In this document: positions 56,230-64,000 of the stretch, in pieces | Position numbering within the stretch: the stretch's first letter is position 1 | Layout of the letters: every line of letters starts with the position of its first letter | Source of the DNA: Pandoraea norimbergensis | GTDB lineage: Bacteria; Pseudomonadota; Gammaproteobacteria; Burkholderiales; Burkholderiaceae | NCBI RefSeq assembly: GCF_001465545.3 | Contig: NZ_CP013480.3 | Span: forward strand, 4,898,001 to 4,962,000 | Length of the DNA stretch: 64,000 nucleotides | Direction: 5' to 3' | Notes under the pieces: model-generated | The model's input: the letters and a program-made list of their open reading frames with translations, nothing else | Database searches by the model: none | Told to the model about the DNA's origin: nothing | Position numbers and translations under genes: made by a program

Positions 56230-57651
56230 TTAATGCGAAGTCAGCGGTGCCGGCGCATGAGTGACCGGCAAGCACAGCGTGACGCGCAAGCCGCCATCCG
56301 GTGACGTTGCCAGCCGCACCGAGCCGCCCAGTCCTTCGACCAGACGCCCCACTAACGACAAGCCGAGGCCGCAATGGCCCTCGCCGCCACGCGAAGCATC
56401 GAGCCGCACGAACGGCCGCATCGCCAGCGCCACCTGATCTTCCGGAATCCCCCCGCCGCAGTCGGTCACTTCGATGTAGCCGACGTCGCCCTCGCGCCAC
56501 GTCGCCAGCCGCACCGGCGGCTCGCCGTGCTCCAGCGCGTTGTCGACAAGATTCGACATCACGCGATCGAGCAACGTGCGCGGCAACTTGAAATCGGAAC
56601 CCGCGCGCAGGTCGCAGGTGAACAACGCTTGATCAGGACACGACGTGCCCGCCACACCGCTCACCTCTGCGCCGCCACCAGTCCTTTCACTACCTTCGGC
56701 ATCGGCATAGGCAAGCGCTTCGACGACCATGTCCGTGGTCATCAGCGCCGGGACGGCGGTGTCACACGCGTCTTCGGCCGGGAATTGCTCGCGCAGAAAC
56801 GCGTCGACGCCGACGAGCGGACTCGTATCGGCCTCGTCGCGGGCATAGGCAAGAAACTGCTGAACGATGTGGTTGATGGAGGCGATATCGCGCACGAAGC
56901 CATCGCGCGAGCCTTCGTTATCGATCAGATCGGCGCGCAGACGCAGACGCGTGAGCGGCGACTTCAGATCGTGCGCAATCCCGGCGAGCATGATCGCCTG
57001 ATTGTCTTCCGCCTCAGCCAAACGCTTGGCCATGTCGTTAAACGCGTGCGCCAGGTCGCGCAATTCGTGCGGCCCTTGTTCGGGCAACAGCGCCGGGCGG
57101 CGTCCCCGGGCGATCACCCGTGCGGCTTGTGCCACGCGCGCAATAGGACGCTGCATCTGCCAAGCCATCAGCAATGCCAGCAACACCGCCCCAATCAGAA
57201 TGCCGACCGTCTCGCGCACGAAGGGCGGCATCGGCGGCAAATCGAGCGGGATGACGATCCATTGATCGTGGTTCGGCAGCAAGACCCACAAGCTGCTGCG
57301 CTTCGGCTCTTCACGCACATGCAATTGCGTGCCGGGGGGCAGCTTCGAGAGCAGTTCGTTGCGCAGATGCGAAGCGCGTCCGTCTTCCGACGGATCGGCA
57401 AACACCGGGACCTGCGCCACCGGCACGCGCCGCAACCCGCGCGGCGGTGCGAGGCTGCCCGGATCGACGGCGCGCTGATCGACGCTCTGGATGGCGATGA
57501 GCAAGCCGCGCGCGAAGCCGTCCACTTGCTGGCGGGGCCGCTGGTAGAACACCAGCGCGCTCCACACGATATGCATCACCAGCAAGACGCCGATACCCAG
57601 CAATGCCATGCGCCCGAACAGCGTGTCGCGCAGCCGCCAACGCAATTTCAC
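56230..57651 (-). CDS. EnvZ-like sensor histidine kinase, paralogue of 36235-37509
   Basis: 473 residues. Span 1 ~14-34, periplasmic ~35-145, span 2 ~147-165 (VGILIGAVLLALLMAWQMQRP), HAMP ~168-215, H227 in GIAHDLKSPLTRLRL, N box SNLVDNALEHG, G1 DCGGGIP, G2 GHCGLGLSLVG. It shares DTLFGR, PPGTQL, the HAMP edge, and RPFVRLDASRGGEGHCGLGL with the other kinase, so the two arose by duplication. A Gly/Ser insert lies at ~320-345 (SERTGGGAEVSGVAGTS). Its gene follows the regulator with a 4-bp overlap. Confidence 0.92.
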   Translation of the reverse strand: MKLRWRLRDTLFGRMALLGIGVLLVMHIVWSALVFYQRPRQQVDGFARGLLIAIQSVDQRAVDPGSLAPPRGLRRVPVAQVPVFADPSEDGRASHLRNELLSKLPPGTQLHVREEPKRSSLWVLLPNHDQWIVIPLDLPPMPPFVRETVGILIGAVLLALLMAWQMQRPIARVAQAARVIARGRRPALLPEQGPHELRDLAHAFNDMAKRLAEAEDNQAIMLAGIAHDLKSPLTRLRLRADLIDNEGSRDGFVRDIASINHIVQQFLAYARDEADTSPLVGVDAFLREQFPAEDACDTAVPALMTTDMVVEALAYADAEGSERTGGGAEVSGVAGTSCPDQALFTCDLRAGSDFKLPRTLLDRVMSNLVDNALEHGEPPVRLATWREGDVGYIEVTDCGGGIPEDQVALAMRPFVRLDASRGGEGHCGLGLSLVGRLVEGLGGSVRLATSPDGGLRVTLCLPVTHAPAPLTSH

Positions 57652-58502
57652 GCCATCGACTCCCGCCAGCCACGCACCGCACGCTTGGCCACCGGCGCCA
57701 CTGCCGCAACCGCAGCCACCGGCGACACCGCAAGCGCGCGGCCATCGTCAGCGCCACCGGCGTCATGCTCGCGCGCGTCCGAGGTCGCATCGGCCGACAA
57801 CTCGCCGCCGGGCACAAACACGTAGCCTTTGCCGCGAATCGTCTGGATATAGCGCGGCTCGGACGGATCGGTTTCGATCAGGCGGCGCAGACGCCACACC
57901 GGCACGTCGAGGCTGCGATCGCGGAACGAGATGCCGTCGCCGTACAGCATGGCGTGCAGCTTCACACGCGGCAGCACTTGCATAGGATGTTGCGTGAACG
58001 CCTTGAGCATCGCGAACTCAGTGTCGCGCAGCGGCAGACGCTCGCCCTCGCGCTGCAAGGTACGCAGCGTGAAATCGAGTTCGAACGGACCGAACCGGTA
58101 CGGCGCGCGCGCGTCGGGCGCACTGGCCGCCACCGGGCCGCGCCGGCGCAAGACCGCGTGAATGCGCGCGAGCAATTCGCGCGGATCGAACGGCTTGGCA
58201 AGGTAATCGTCGGCGCCCAATTCCAGACCGAGCGCCCGATCGAGCGGACCGCCACGTGCCGAGAGCATGATCACGGGAATATCTTCCCCGGCCGCGCGCA
58301 AGTCCTGCAAGGCACGCAGGCCATCACGCTCGGGCATCATGATGTCGAGCAGAATCACCGACGGACGCTCAAGTTCGAGCCGGCGCAGCAACGACGCGCC
58401 GTTGTGAAGCACCGAGACCTGCATACCGTTGGCATGCAACAGCTCACGCAGCAGGTCGCGCACGACGGGATCGTCGTCGACCAGAAGAACATGCAGACTC
58501 AT
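57648..58502 (-). CDS. OmpR/PhoB-family response regulator, second system
   Basis: 284 residues. Receiver: D10-D11, phospho-acceptor D53 (VILLDIMMPERDGL), Ser switch (IMLSARG), Lys (DYLAKPFDPRELLARIHAVLRR). Winged helix ~130-230: YRFGPFELDFTLRTLQREGERLPLRDTEFAMLKAF, DRSLDVPVWRLRRLIETD, IRGKGYVFVPGG. The last ~50 residues are Ala/Asp-rich and end VRGWRESMA, coded over the kinase start. Likely controls the downstream macAB region or envelope genes, by analogy with the paralogous system. Confidence 0.92.
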   Translation of the reverse strand: MSLHVLLVDDDPVVRDLLRELLHANGMQVSVLHNGASLLRRLELERPSVILLDIMMPERDGLRALQDLRAAGEDIPVIMLSARGGPLDRALGLELGADDYLAKPFDPRELLARIHAVLRRRGPVAASAPDARAPYRFGPFELDFTLRTLQREGERLPLRDTEFAMLKAFTQHPMQVLPRVKLHAMLYGDGISFRDRSLDVPVWRLRRLIETDPSEPRYIQTIRGKGYVFVPGGELSADATSDAREHDAGGADDGRALAVSPVAAVAAVAPVAKRAVRGWRESMA

Positions 58503-58520
58503 GAAGGAATTCTCGCTAAT

Positions 58521-58778
58521 TTAGGCTCGGCCCAGCTCACGCAGGGAGGCCGAACTCTGGACTGCCGCTACGGCAGGGTCTTGCGCGGTTTGCTGTACCG
58601 ACTGCACCGGCTCGGAGGCAGCGGATTCGCGCACCCCGGAGAGCGATCGCAGCGCATTCGTAAAACGGTCGGGCGATGACGAAGCGCGGCGTGTGCCGAC
58701 GGTAGCGGCGGTGCCCTGCCCCGGCAAACGCCAGGCCCGATGTAGCGCCGCACCCGGCGCGCCAATGCCTGAGGACAT
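58521..58778 (-). CDS. Small ORF upstream of the second two-component system
   Basis: 85 residues from ATG 58778, chosen because gggag precedes it with 8-base spacing. It ends 18 bp before the response regulator, so it is probably in the same operon. Sequence is Ser/Ala/Arg-rich and without spans or signal (MSSGIGAPGAALHRAWRL, then VGTRRASSSPDRFTNALRSLSGV and a Gln/Ala tail ending SSASLRELGRA). No family recognised; it could be a regulatory peptide. Confidence 0.5.
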   Translation of the reverse strand: MSSGIGAPGAALHRAWRLPGQGTAATVGTRRASSSPDRFTNALRSLSGVRESAASEPVQSVQQTAQDPAVAAVQSSASLRELGRA

Positions 58779-59057
58779 GGTTTGTGCTCCCACGGTGTCG
58801 AGATACGCTGAAGTTTGCGCGCCCGTCCAGCCACCCGTTGGCCGAAGCATCCAATAAAATGGCATCCAATCCTTATTTCAGAAAGGATTGGTAAGGCAGC
58901 CTGATGCGCAGCCCAGCCGTTCGCAAACGCCACCCGGTCAAAAAATGTAGATTTGAGCGACGTTGCGAGCGATAGCGCGAAATTATAGTCATCTTGGCGC
59001 ATGCACGCTGGTTTCACGTGTTGCAGCATTCACCCCGTATGTCTCGTGGGAGGTCGT

Positions 59058-59690
59058 ATGCGCTGTCCAATCTTCACATTGTGCAAACGCGCGGCCACGG
59101 CGCTCGCCTTGGGGATTGCCGTCGCCGCGACGGCCAGCGCCGCCCCAGTGGCCTTGCCGGGTGCGGCTTCCGGCGCTGCGACAGACCCATCGGCCGCGAG
59201 CGCCCGTGACGATCTGCGCAATTTCGGCAGCGATCCGTTTCTCCACATTTCCTCGGCGGTGGCCGACTGTCCGGTGCCATTAGGCCCATTTATGCGCGAG
59301 TCCGACTGGATAGCCGACGCCCATCACCGCATCGAGAAAGGCAATCACTGCTGGTTCGAGGGTCGCTGCCGGCTCTCCAACAGCTATCGCTACGATGTCG
59401 AGGTTGCCGAGAGCGCGCAGCGAAGGCTTGCTTCCATCGCCGCCGACATCCCGTGGAAAACGCAGACCTCGCTCTGGCTCACCTTCCAGCGGCGCATCAT
59501 CGTCATGCAGGGCTGCATGGCACCGGGTTTTCCGCTCGCCAAACTCATCAAGGCGCTGGGCCAGACGGCCGATGTCGAGGCCGTGGTCGATCAGGTCGTC
59601 ATCCGCCGCCCCGGAGCACCGTTGCCCGCGCTGACCTACCCCACACCGGATCACCCGTCGTTGCCCGTCGGAGCACATCCCCTGCCGTGA
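59058..59690 (+). CDS. Predicted secreted protein with a BON-like region
   Basis: 210 residues from ATG 59058 (gggaggt ribosome site). Signal peptide MRCPIFTLCKRAATALALGIAVAATASAA. Mature part has four or five Cys (ADCPVPLGPFM, HCWFEGRCRL, MQGCMAPGF), likely periplasmic disulfides. Residues ~100-175 (AQRRLASIAADIPWKTQTSLWLTFQRRIIVMQGCM...VEAVVDQVVI) follow the alternating strand-helix pattern of a BON domain, but the match is weak. Located between the two-component system and macA; function unknown. Confidence 0.7.
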   Translation: MRCPIFTLCKRAATALALGIAVAATASAAPVALPGAASGAATDPSAASARDDLRNFGSDPFLHISSAVADCPVPLGPFMRESDWIADAHHRIEKGNHCWFEGRCRLSNSYRYDVEVAESAQRRLASIAADIPWKTQTSLWLTFQRRIIVMQGCMAPGFPLAKLIKALGQTADVEAVVDQVVIRRPGAPLPALTYPTPDHPSLPVGAHPLP

Positions 59691-59853
59691 GGCACACAAT
59701 CGAACCGAATTCGACTGAAAGCGACATAAATCCACCGCCGGTCAATTCTGTTCACAAAGTTGCAACAACTGAAAACAGTTTGTCTCGGCCCCTTTGATTA
59801 GGATCGCCACATGTCTGCACAACGGTGCGGACGCGGTGCTTATTTCCTGATCA

Positions 59854-61011
59854 ATGACGCTCTCACGCAAGTTTCGCCTCACCCGTCGCCGCAAGACCGC
59901 CGCGGCTGTCTTTCTCGCGCTGTGTGCCATCGCGGCGTGGCAATGGCCGCACGCGAAACCGCCGGCTTATCTCAGTGCCAAGGTCACGCGTAGCGATCTG
60001 GAAGATGCCGTACTCGCCACGGGCGTGCTTCAACCGATCAAGCAAGTAGAAGTCGGCTCGCAGGCCAACGGGCAGTTGCGCTCGCTGAAGGTCGTGCTCG
60101 GCGACAAGGTCACCAAGGGACAATTGCTCGCGGAGATCGATCCCACACTCAGCGAGAACGATCTTCGCGAAGTGACCGCCGGTCTCACGACGCTCGCCGC
60201 CGACCGGCGCGCCAAGGCGATTCGCCACGCGCAGGCCGAGCGCGAGCTGGCACGCCAGCGGCAGATGGCCCGCGAGGATGCCACGTCACCACGCGACTTT
60301 GAAAAGGCCCGCACCGACTACGAGGCGTTGAGCGCAGAACTGGCCGCACTCGACTCGCAAATCAGCCAACAGAACGTCAAGGTCGATAAGGCCCGCACCA
60401 ACCTGTCGTACACGCGCATCACAGCGCCGATCTCGGGCAGCGTGACGCTGATCAGCACGCAGGAAGGCCAGACCGTCACGGCGATCTATCAAATCCCGAC
60501 GATTCTCAAGATCGCCGACCTGTCGAAGATGACCGTCAAGGCGCAAGTCTCCGAAGCGGACGTCGTGCGTATTCGCGAAGGGCAACCGGTGTATTTCACG
60601 ATTCTGGGGGCGCCGCAGACGCGCTACGAAGGCAAGCTGCGCGTGATTCAACCTTCGCCCGAGAAGATCAACAACGCGATTTTCTTCAACGCCCTTTTCG
60701 ATGTGCCCAACCCGAGCGGTGTGCTGCGCCCCGACATGACGGCGCAAGTCTCGATCGTGCGCGAGCGCATCTCGAACGCACTGACATTCCCGTCGGTCGC
60801 GCTCGGCGAACAACGCGCCGATGGCCGTTACAAGGTGCGCGTACTGGACGCCAAAGATCACGCACAACCCCGCTGGGTCAAGGTCGGACTCGACAATCGC
60901 CTGATGGCGCAGGCGCTCGACGGGCTCGCCGAAGGCGATCGCGTGGTGACCGCCGATCCGACCGACGCGCCCCCGCCGGGCAGCGGCGACACCGGAGGCG
61001 GCCTGCTGTGA
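59854..61011 (+). CDS. macA: Macrolide efflux adaptor MacA
   Basis: 385 residues. One span near 14-31 (KTAAAVFLALCAIAAWQW), then [56 protein letters not shown] (barrel and lipoyl), coiled coil ~90-170, second lipoyl half (SYTRITAPISGSVTLISTQEGQTV), barrel and membrane-proximal domain. It couples MacB to the outer-membrane channel for macrolide, toxin or porphyrin export. The macB start overlaps its stop. Confidence 0.95.
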   Translation: MTLSRKFRLTRRRKTAAAVFLALCAIAAWQWPHAKPPAYLSAKVTRSDLEDAVLATGVLQPIKQVEVGSQANGQLRSLKVVLGDKVTKGQLLAEIDPTLSENDLREVTAGLTTLAADRRAKAIRHAQAERELARQRQMAREDATSPRDFEKARTDYEALSAELAALDSQISQQNVKVDKARTNLSYTRITAPISGSVTLISTQEGQTVTAIYQIPTILKIADLSKMTVKAQVSEADVVRIREGQPVYFTILGAPQTRYEGKLRVIQPSPEKINNAIFFNALFDVPNPSGVLRPDMTAQVSIVRERISNALTFPSVALGEQRADGRYKVRVLDAKDHAQPRWVKVGLDNRLMAQALDGLAEGDRVVTADPTDAPPPGSGDTGGGLL

Positions 61012-63170
61012 CGCACGCGCTCCCACCGACCGACGCCATGTTTCCGGCATCCGATATGCCGGACGACGTGCGCGACGGCACGCCCGCCCGCGCCCCGCTG
61101 CTGCGCCTGTCGGGCGTGGCGCGCTCGTTTGGCGAGGGTGTCGGTACCGTGACCGTCTTGCGCGACGTCGAACTGGTCATCCAGCGTGGCGAGATGGTGG
61201 CCATCATGGGGCCATCGGGCTCCGGCAAATCGACGCTGATGAACGTGCTCGGGTGTCTCGACCGGGCCAGCAGCGGGTGCTATGAAATCGATGGCCGCAA
61301 TGTGGCCTCGCTCTCCGACGACGACCTCGCCGCGCTGCGCCGCGAGCACTTCGGCTTCATTTTTCAGCGCTATCACCTGATGGGGCACCTCACGGCGCAG
61401 GGCAATGTCGAAGTGCCCGCCGTGTATGCCGGGACCACGAAGACCGCGCGTGCGCAACGCTCGGCAGCTTTGCTCGGGCGACTGGGACTCGGCGGACATC
61501 TGTCACACCGGCCGTCGCAAATGTCCGGCGGGCAACAGCAACGCGTGAGTATTGCGCGCGCGCTGATGAACGGCGGCGACATCATCCTCGCGGACGAACC
61601 GACCGGGGCGCTGGACAGCCGCAGCGGTCTGGAAGTCATGCAGATCCTGTGTGAACTGCACGCACGAGGTCACACGATCATTCTCGTCACGCACGACCCC
61701 GGCGTCGCCGCGTGGGCGCAACGCGTCATCGAAATTGCCGATGGCCGCATCGTGCGCGATCGCGTGAACGACACACCGCGCACGGCAGAACTTGCCGCGC
61801 TGACGCGTGAACGCACGCAGACGCAAACACAAACACAAACGCCGACAGAGACACAAGAAGACACTCGCGCTGGGCAGATTGATCACATCAGTGCAGCAGA
61901 GGCCCCGACGACCGATGACATCGCCATGCAGAAGCCCCGGGCAGTCGAAGTGCGCCGTCGCTGGCTCGCCGGGTGGCCGAAGTTCTCGGAGAGCTTGTCG
62001 ATGGCGTGGCATGCGCTGGCTTCGCACCGGTTGCGCACGGGGCTCACGATGCTCGGCATCGTCATCGGCATCACGTCGGTGGTCTCGCTCTCCGCCATTG
62101 GCGAGGGCACCAAACGCCGCGTGCTCAACGATATCGGCAGCATCGCGCCGAACACGATCACCGTGCTGCGCGGCAGGGACTTCAACGACGACAAGGCCGC
62201 CGAGATTCGCACGCTGCTGCCGCGCGACGCCGAACTGCTCGCCGCGCAGCCGTACACCGACAGCGTGTCGCCGCAGGTGAACGCGCGCACGGTACGCGTG
62301 CGCTTCGGCCGCATCGATACCGACGCCCAAGTGCATGGCGAAGGCGCGAATTTCCTGCGGGCCAACGGGCTGAAACTCGCGCGCGGGCGTGGCTTCGATA
62401 CCAGCGAGGTCGAGCGTCAGGCGCAGGTGACCGTGATCGGCGAAAACGCGTTGCGCAAGCTGATGCCGAACGGCGGCGACCCGATCGGTCAGATCGTGCT
62501 GGCGGGCTCGTTACCGCTGCGGGTGATCGGTGTGGTGCGCGACCGTTCGTCGATGTTCGTCAGCCGATCGCTCAACCTCTACGTGCCGTGGTCCACCGCC
62601 GCGAGCCGTCTCGCGGGTCAGCAGCATCTGGAAGCGATCACCGTGCGCATTCTCGACGGTCATCCGCCGTCAGCGGCGGAAGCGGGCATCGTGCGCGTGC
62701 TGACTCGGGCGCACGGCAACAAGGACTTCTTCACGTTCAACATGGACACGGTCGTGAAGTCGATCTCGCGCACCAGTCAGATGCTGACGCTGCTGCTCTC
62801 GTTCGTCGCGCTGATTTCGCTCGTCGTAGGCGGCATTGGTGTGGCGAACATCATGCTGGTGTCGGTCACGGAACGCACCCGTGAGATCGGTATTCGCCGT
62901 GCTATCGGCGCACGGCGGCAGGACATCCTGCGCCAGTTTCTGATCGAGGCGGTGTTGGTCTGCCTGATGGGCGGTGCCGTCGGCGTGGTGCTGTCGTACG
63001 CCATCGGCCAACTCGTCGCGTTTGCGGTGCCGCAGGTGGCCGTCGTGTTCTCCGTCAACACCTTTGCGGCGGCCGTGTTATGCGCCAGTGTCATCGGCGT
63101 CGCCAGCGGCTGGTGGCCGTCGCGCAGTGCGGCACGGCTCGACCCGGTCGATGCGCTGGCCCGTGAATGA
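61008..63170 (+). CDS. macB: Macrolide export ABC transporter MacB
   Basis: 720 residues from GTG 61008 (overlapping macA TGA); ATG 61038 is an alternative. ATPase ~25-245: Walker A GPSGSGKST, signature LSHRPSQMSGGQQQR (Q/SGGQ), Walker B IILADEPTGALD. Four spans: one at ~350-370 (LTMLGIVIGITSVVSLS), three at the end from ~595. The large periplasmic domain lies between. Longer than the usual ~650 by a Thr/Gln linker (residues ~265-285, coded by 6-bp repeats) between ATPase and span 1. ATP-driven efflux of macrolides and virulence factors. Confidence 0.95.
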   Translation: MTHALPPTDAMFPASDMPDDVRDGTPARAPLLRLSGVARSFGEGVGTVTVLRDVELVIQRGEMVAIMGPSGSGKSTLMNVLGCLDRASSGCYEIDGRNVASLSDDDLAALRREHFGFIFQRYHLMGHLTAQGNVEVPAVYAGTTKTARAQRSAALLGRLGLGGHLSHRPSQMSGGQQQRVSIARALMNGGDIILADEPTGALDSRSGLEVMQILCELHARGHTIILVTHDPGVAAWAQRVIEIADGRIVRDRVNDTPRTAELAALTRERTQTQTQTQTPTETQEDTRAGQIDHISAAEAPTTDDIAMQKPRAVEVRRRWLAGWPKFSESLSMAWHALASHRLRTGLTMLGIVIGITSVVSLSAIGEGTKRRVLNDIGSIAPNTITVLRGRDFNDDKAAEIRTLLPRDAELLAAQPYTDSVSPQVNARTVRVRFGRIDTDAQVHGEGANFLRANGLKLARGRGFDTSEVERQAQVTVIGENALRKLMPNGGDPIGQIVLAGSLPLRVIGVVRDRSSMFVSRSLNLYVPWSTAASRLAGQQHLEAITVRILDGHPPSAAEAGIVRVLTRAHGNKDFFTFNMDTVVKSISRTSQMLTLLLSFVALISLVVGGIGVANIMLVSVTERTREIGIRRAIGARRQDILRQFLIEAVLVCLMGGAVGVVLSYAIGQLVAFAVPQVAVVFSVNTFAAAVLCASVIGVASGWWPSRSAARLDPVDALARE

Positions 63171-63226
63171 ATTGCCCCCCAACCGTCCCGCTGCGCCCCC
63201 CCCCTCAGGCACGGGATGGATTTATA

Positions 63227-63265
63227 CCCCGCGCGCGATTCGGTGTCGCGCGCGGGGGTCTTTTT
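63227..63265 (+). terminator. Intrinsic terminator-like hairpin between macB and channel gene
   Basis: 11-bp perfect GC stem (63227-63237 with 63247-63257), 9-base loop, then tcttttt (five T at 63261-63265). It lies 56 bp past the macB stop and 10 bp before the channel ATG. Probably an attenuator, or the channel gene has its own promoter elsewhere. Confidence 0.9.
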
Positions 63266-63274
63266 GACGATTCG

Positions 63275-64000
63275 ATGACCCGCTCCCTGTTACGTTTCCC
63301 GACGCCTTCGCCGTCCCGCGCCCGTCTGCCCGTGCTGTCTGTGCTAAGCCTCGCCTTGCTGCTCGCCGGGTGCGGTCTGATGCGTACCGATTACGAACGT
63401 CCGGCGCTGCCGGTGCCCGCGCAATACCGCACGCCCCTCGATGGCACCCCATCGACCCGCGCTGCCTCACAGGCCCAAGCGGCGAGTGATACGCCTGCTG
63501 AAATCGATCCGTGGTGGCAAGGCTTCGGCGAATCCGGTTTGAACATGCTCGTCACCCGCGCGCTTGCGGGCAACCCGGGGCTGGCGCTCAAATCGCTTCA
63601 GGCGGATCGCGACGCGCTTCAGGCCGGGCTGACGGGGGCGAATCGCTGGCCGCAACTCTCTGCCTCGATTGCGGGGGCTAAGTCGCGTTCGCTCGATGGT
63701 GGCAACGCGGCCATTGCCGCGATTGGGCAGACGCAAACGACGTCTGGCACCAACGCAAGCATCAGCTATGAAGTGGATTTGTGGAACAAGCTCGCCGCGC
63801 AACGCGATGCGGGCAACTGGCAAGCGGCTGCCAGCGCATGGGATCGCCGCGCCGCCGTGCTCACGCTGTCGAGCGACGTCGCGTCGCTGTACTGGCGTCT
63901 CGCTTATCTGAACGACAACGTACGCAGCGCGAAGGACGATCTGGCTTCCGCCGACAAGGTCGTGGCGCTGGTCGACGCACGCCGCCGCGCCGGGGCCGTA
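63275..64000 (+). CDS. Outer-membrane efflux channel lipoprotein (NodT-type), partial
   Basis: Open from ATG 63275 to the window edge (242 codons read). Signal peptide with lipobox (LALLLAGC, then GLMRTDYERPALPVPAQYR). First OEP domain: DPWWQGFGESGLNMLVTRALAGNPGLALKSLQADRDAL, SYEVDLWNKLAAQRDAG. Together with macAB it makes a tripartite pump. The 3' end and second OEP repeat are beyond the window. Confidence 0.88.
   Translation, partial: MTRSLLRFPTPSPSRARLPVLSVLSLALLLAGCGLMRTDYERPALPVPAQYRTPLDGTPSTRAASQAQAASDTPAEIDPWWQGFGESGLNMLVTRALAGNPGLALKSLQADRDALQAGLTGANRWPQLSASIAGAKSRSLDGGNAAIAAIGQTQTTSGTNASISYEVDLWNKLAAQRDAGNWQAAASAWDRRAAVLTLSSDVASLYWRLAYLNDNVRSAKDDLASADKVVALVDARRRAGAV

Overview
The window looks like chromosomal DNA from a high-GC betaproteobacterium of the order Burkholderiales, most likely the genus Pandoraea. 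The clues are a chromosomal class D (OXA) beta-lactamase of the type known from Pandoraea, the recC-recB-recD order, an MdtABC-NodT efflux operon, and a short H-NS-like protein ending in the AT-hook-like core typical of Burkholderiales. The genus is an inference from gene content. No insertion sequence, prophage, CRISPR array, rRNA or tRNA was seen; apart from one AT-rich gap the composition is even, so this reads as core chromosome.

Layout. 1-5 kb: end of a LysR regulator, a small membrane protein, wrbA, an OXA beta-lactamase divergent from a large uncharacterised protein, and a CMD-family protein divergent from a MocR-type regulator. 6.7-12 kb: TPP riboswitch and thiC, an unrecognised 387-residue protein on the other strand, and a CNNM/CorC-type membrane protein. 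12-21.5 kb: recC-recB-recD as an overlapping operon on the minus strand. 21.8-25 kb: a FUSC-type membrane protein and an orphan NarL-type response regulator. 25.2-37.5 kb: mdtABC plus an outer-membrane channel on the minus strand, divergent from a two-component system. 37.6-39 kb: a small H-NS-like gene and a 0.9-kb AT-rich gap. 39-45 kb: GNAT acetyltransferase, MFS exporter, a sulfur/persulfide module (two YeeE/YedE-type halves, a BigR-like repressor and a persulfide dioxygenase), then a LysR/tautomerase pair. 45.3-51 kb: a YXWGXW secreted protein, an amino-acid ABC importer lacking its ATPase, and a MaeB-type malic enzyme. 51-56 kb: LysR regulator, an iron-finger O-heptosyltransferase, an XRE regulator with a strong inverted repeat, a ZntB-like transporter and PPK2. 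56-64 kb: a second two-component system, closely similar to the first, with a small upstream ORF; a secreted BON-like protein; then macA-macB and the start of an outer-membrane channel gene that runs off the window.

How the parts fit. Two tripartite drug-efflux systems are each accompanied by a two-component system, and the two kinases are recognisably paralogous. Together with the OXA enzyme, the MFS exporter and the FUSC protein, this makes the window rich in envelope-stress and drug-resistance functions. The least explained parts are the uncharacterised proteins at 2800-4482 and 8996-10159, the small ORF at 58521-58778, the heptosyltransferase without a nearby autotransporter, the structured overlap between the ABC permease and maeB, and the AT-rich gap beside the H-NS gene.
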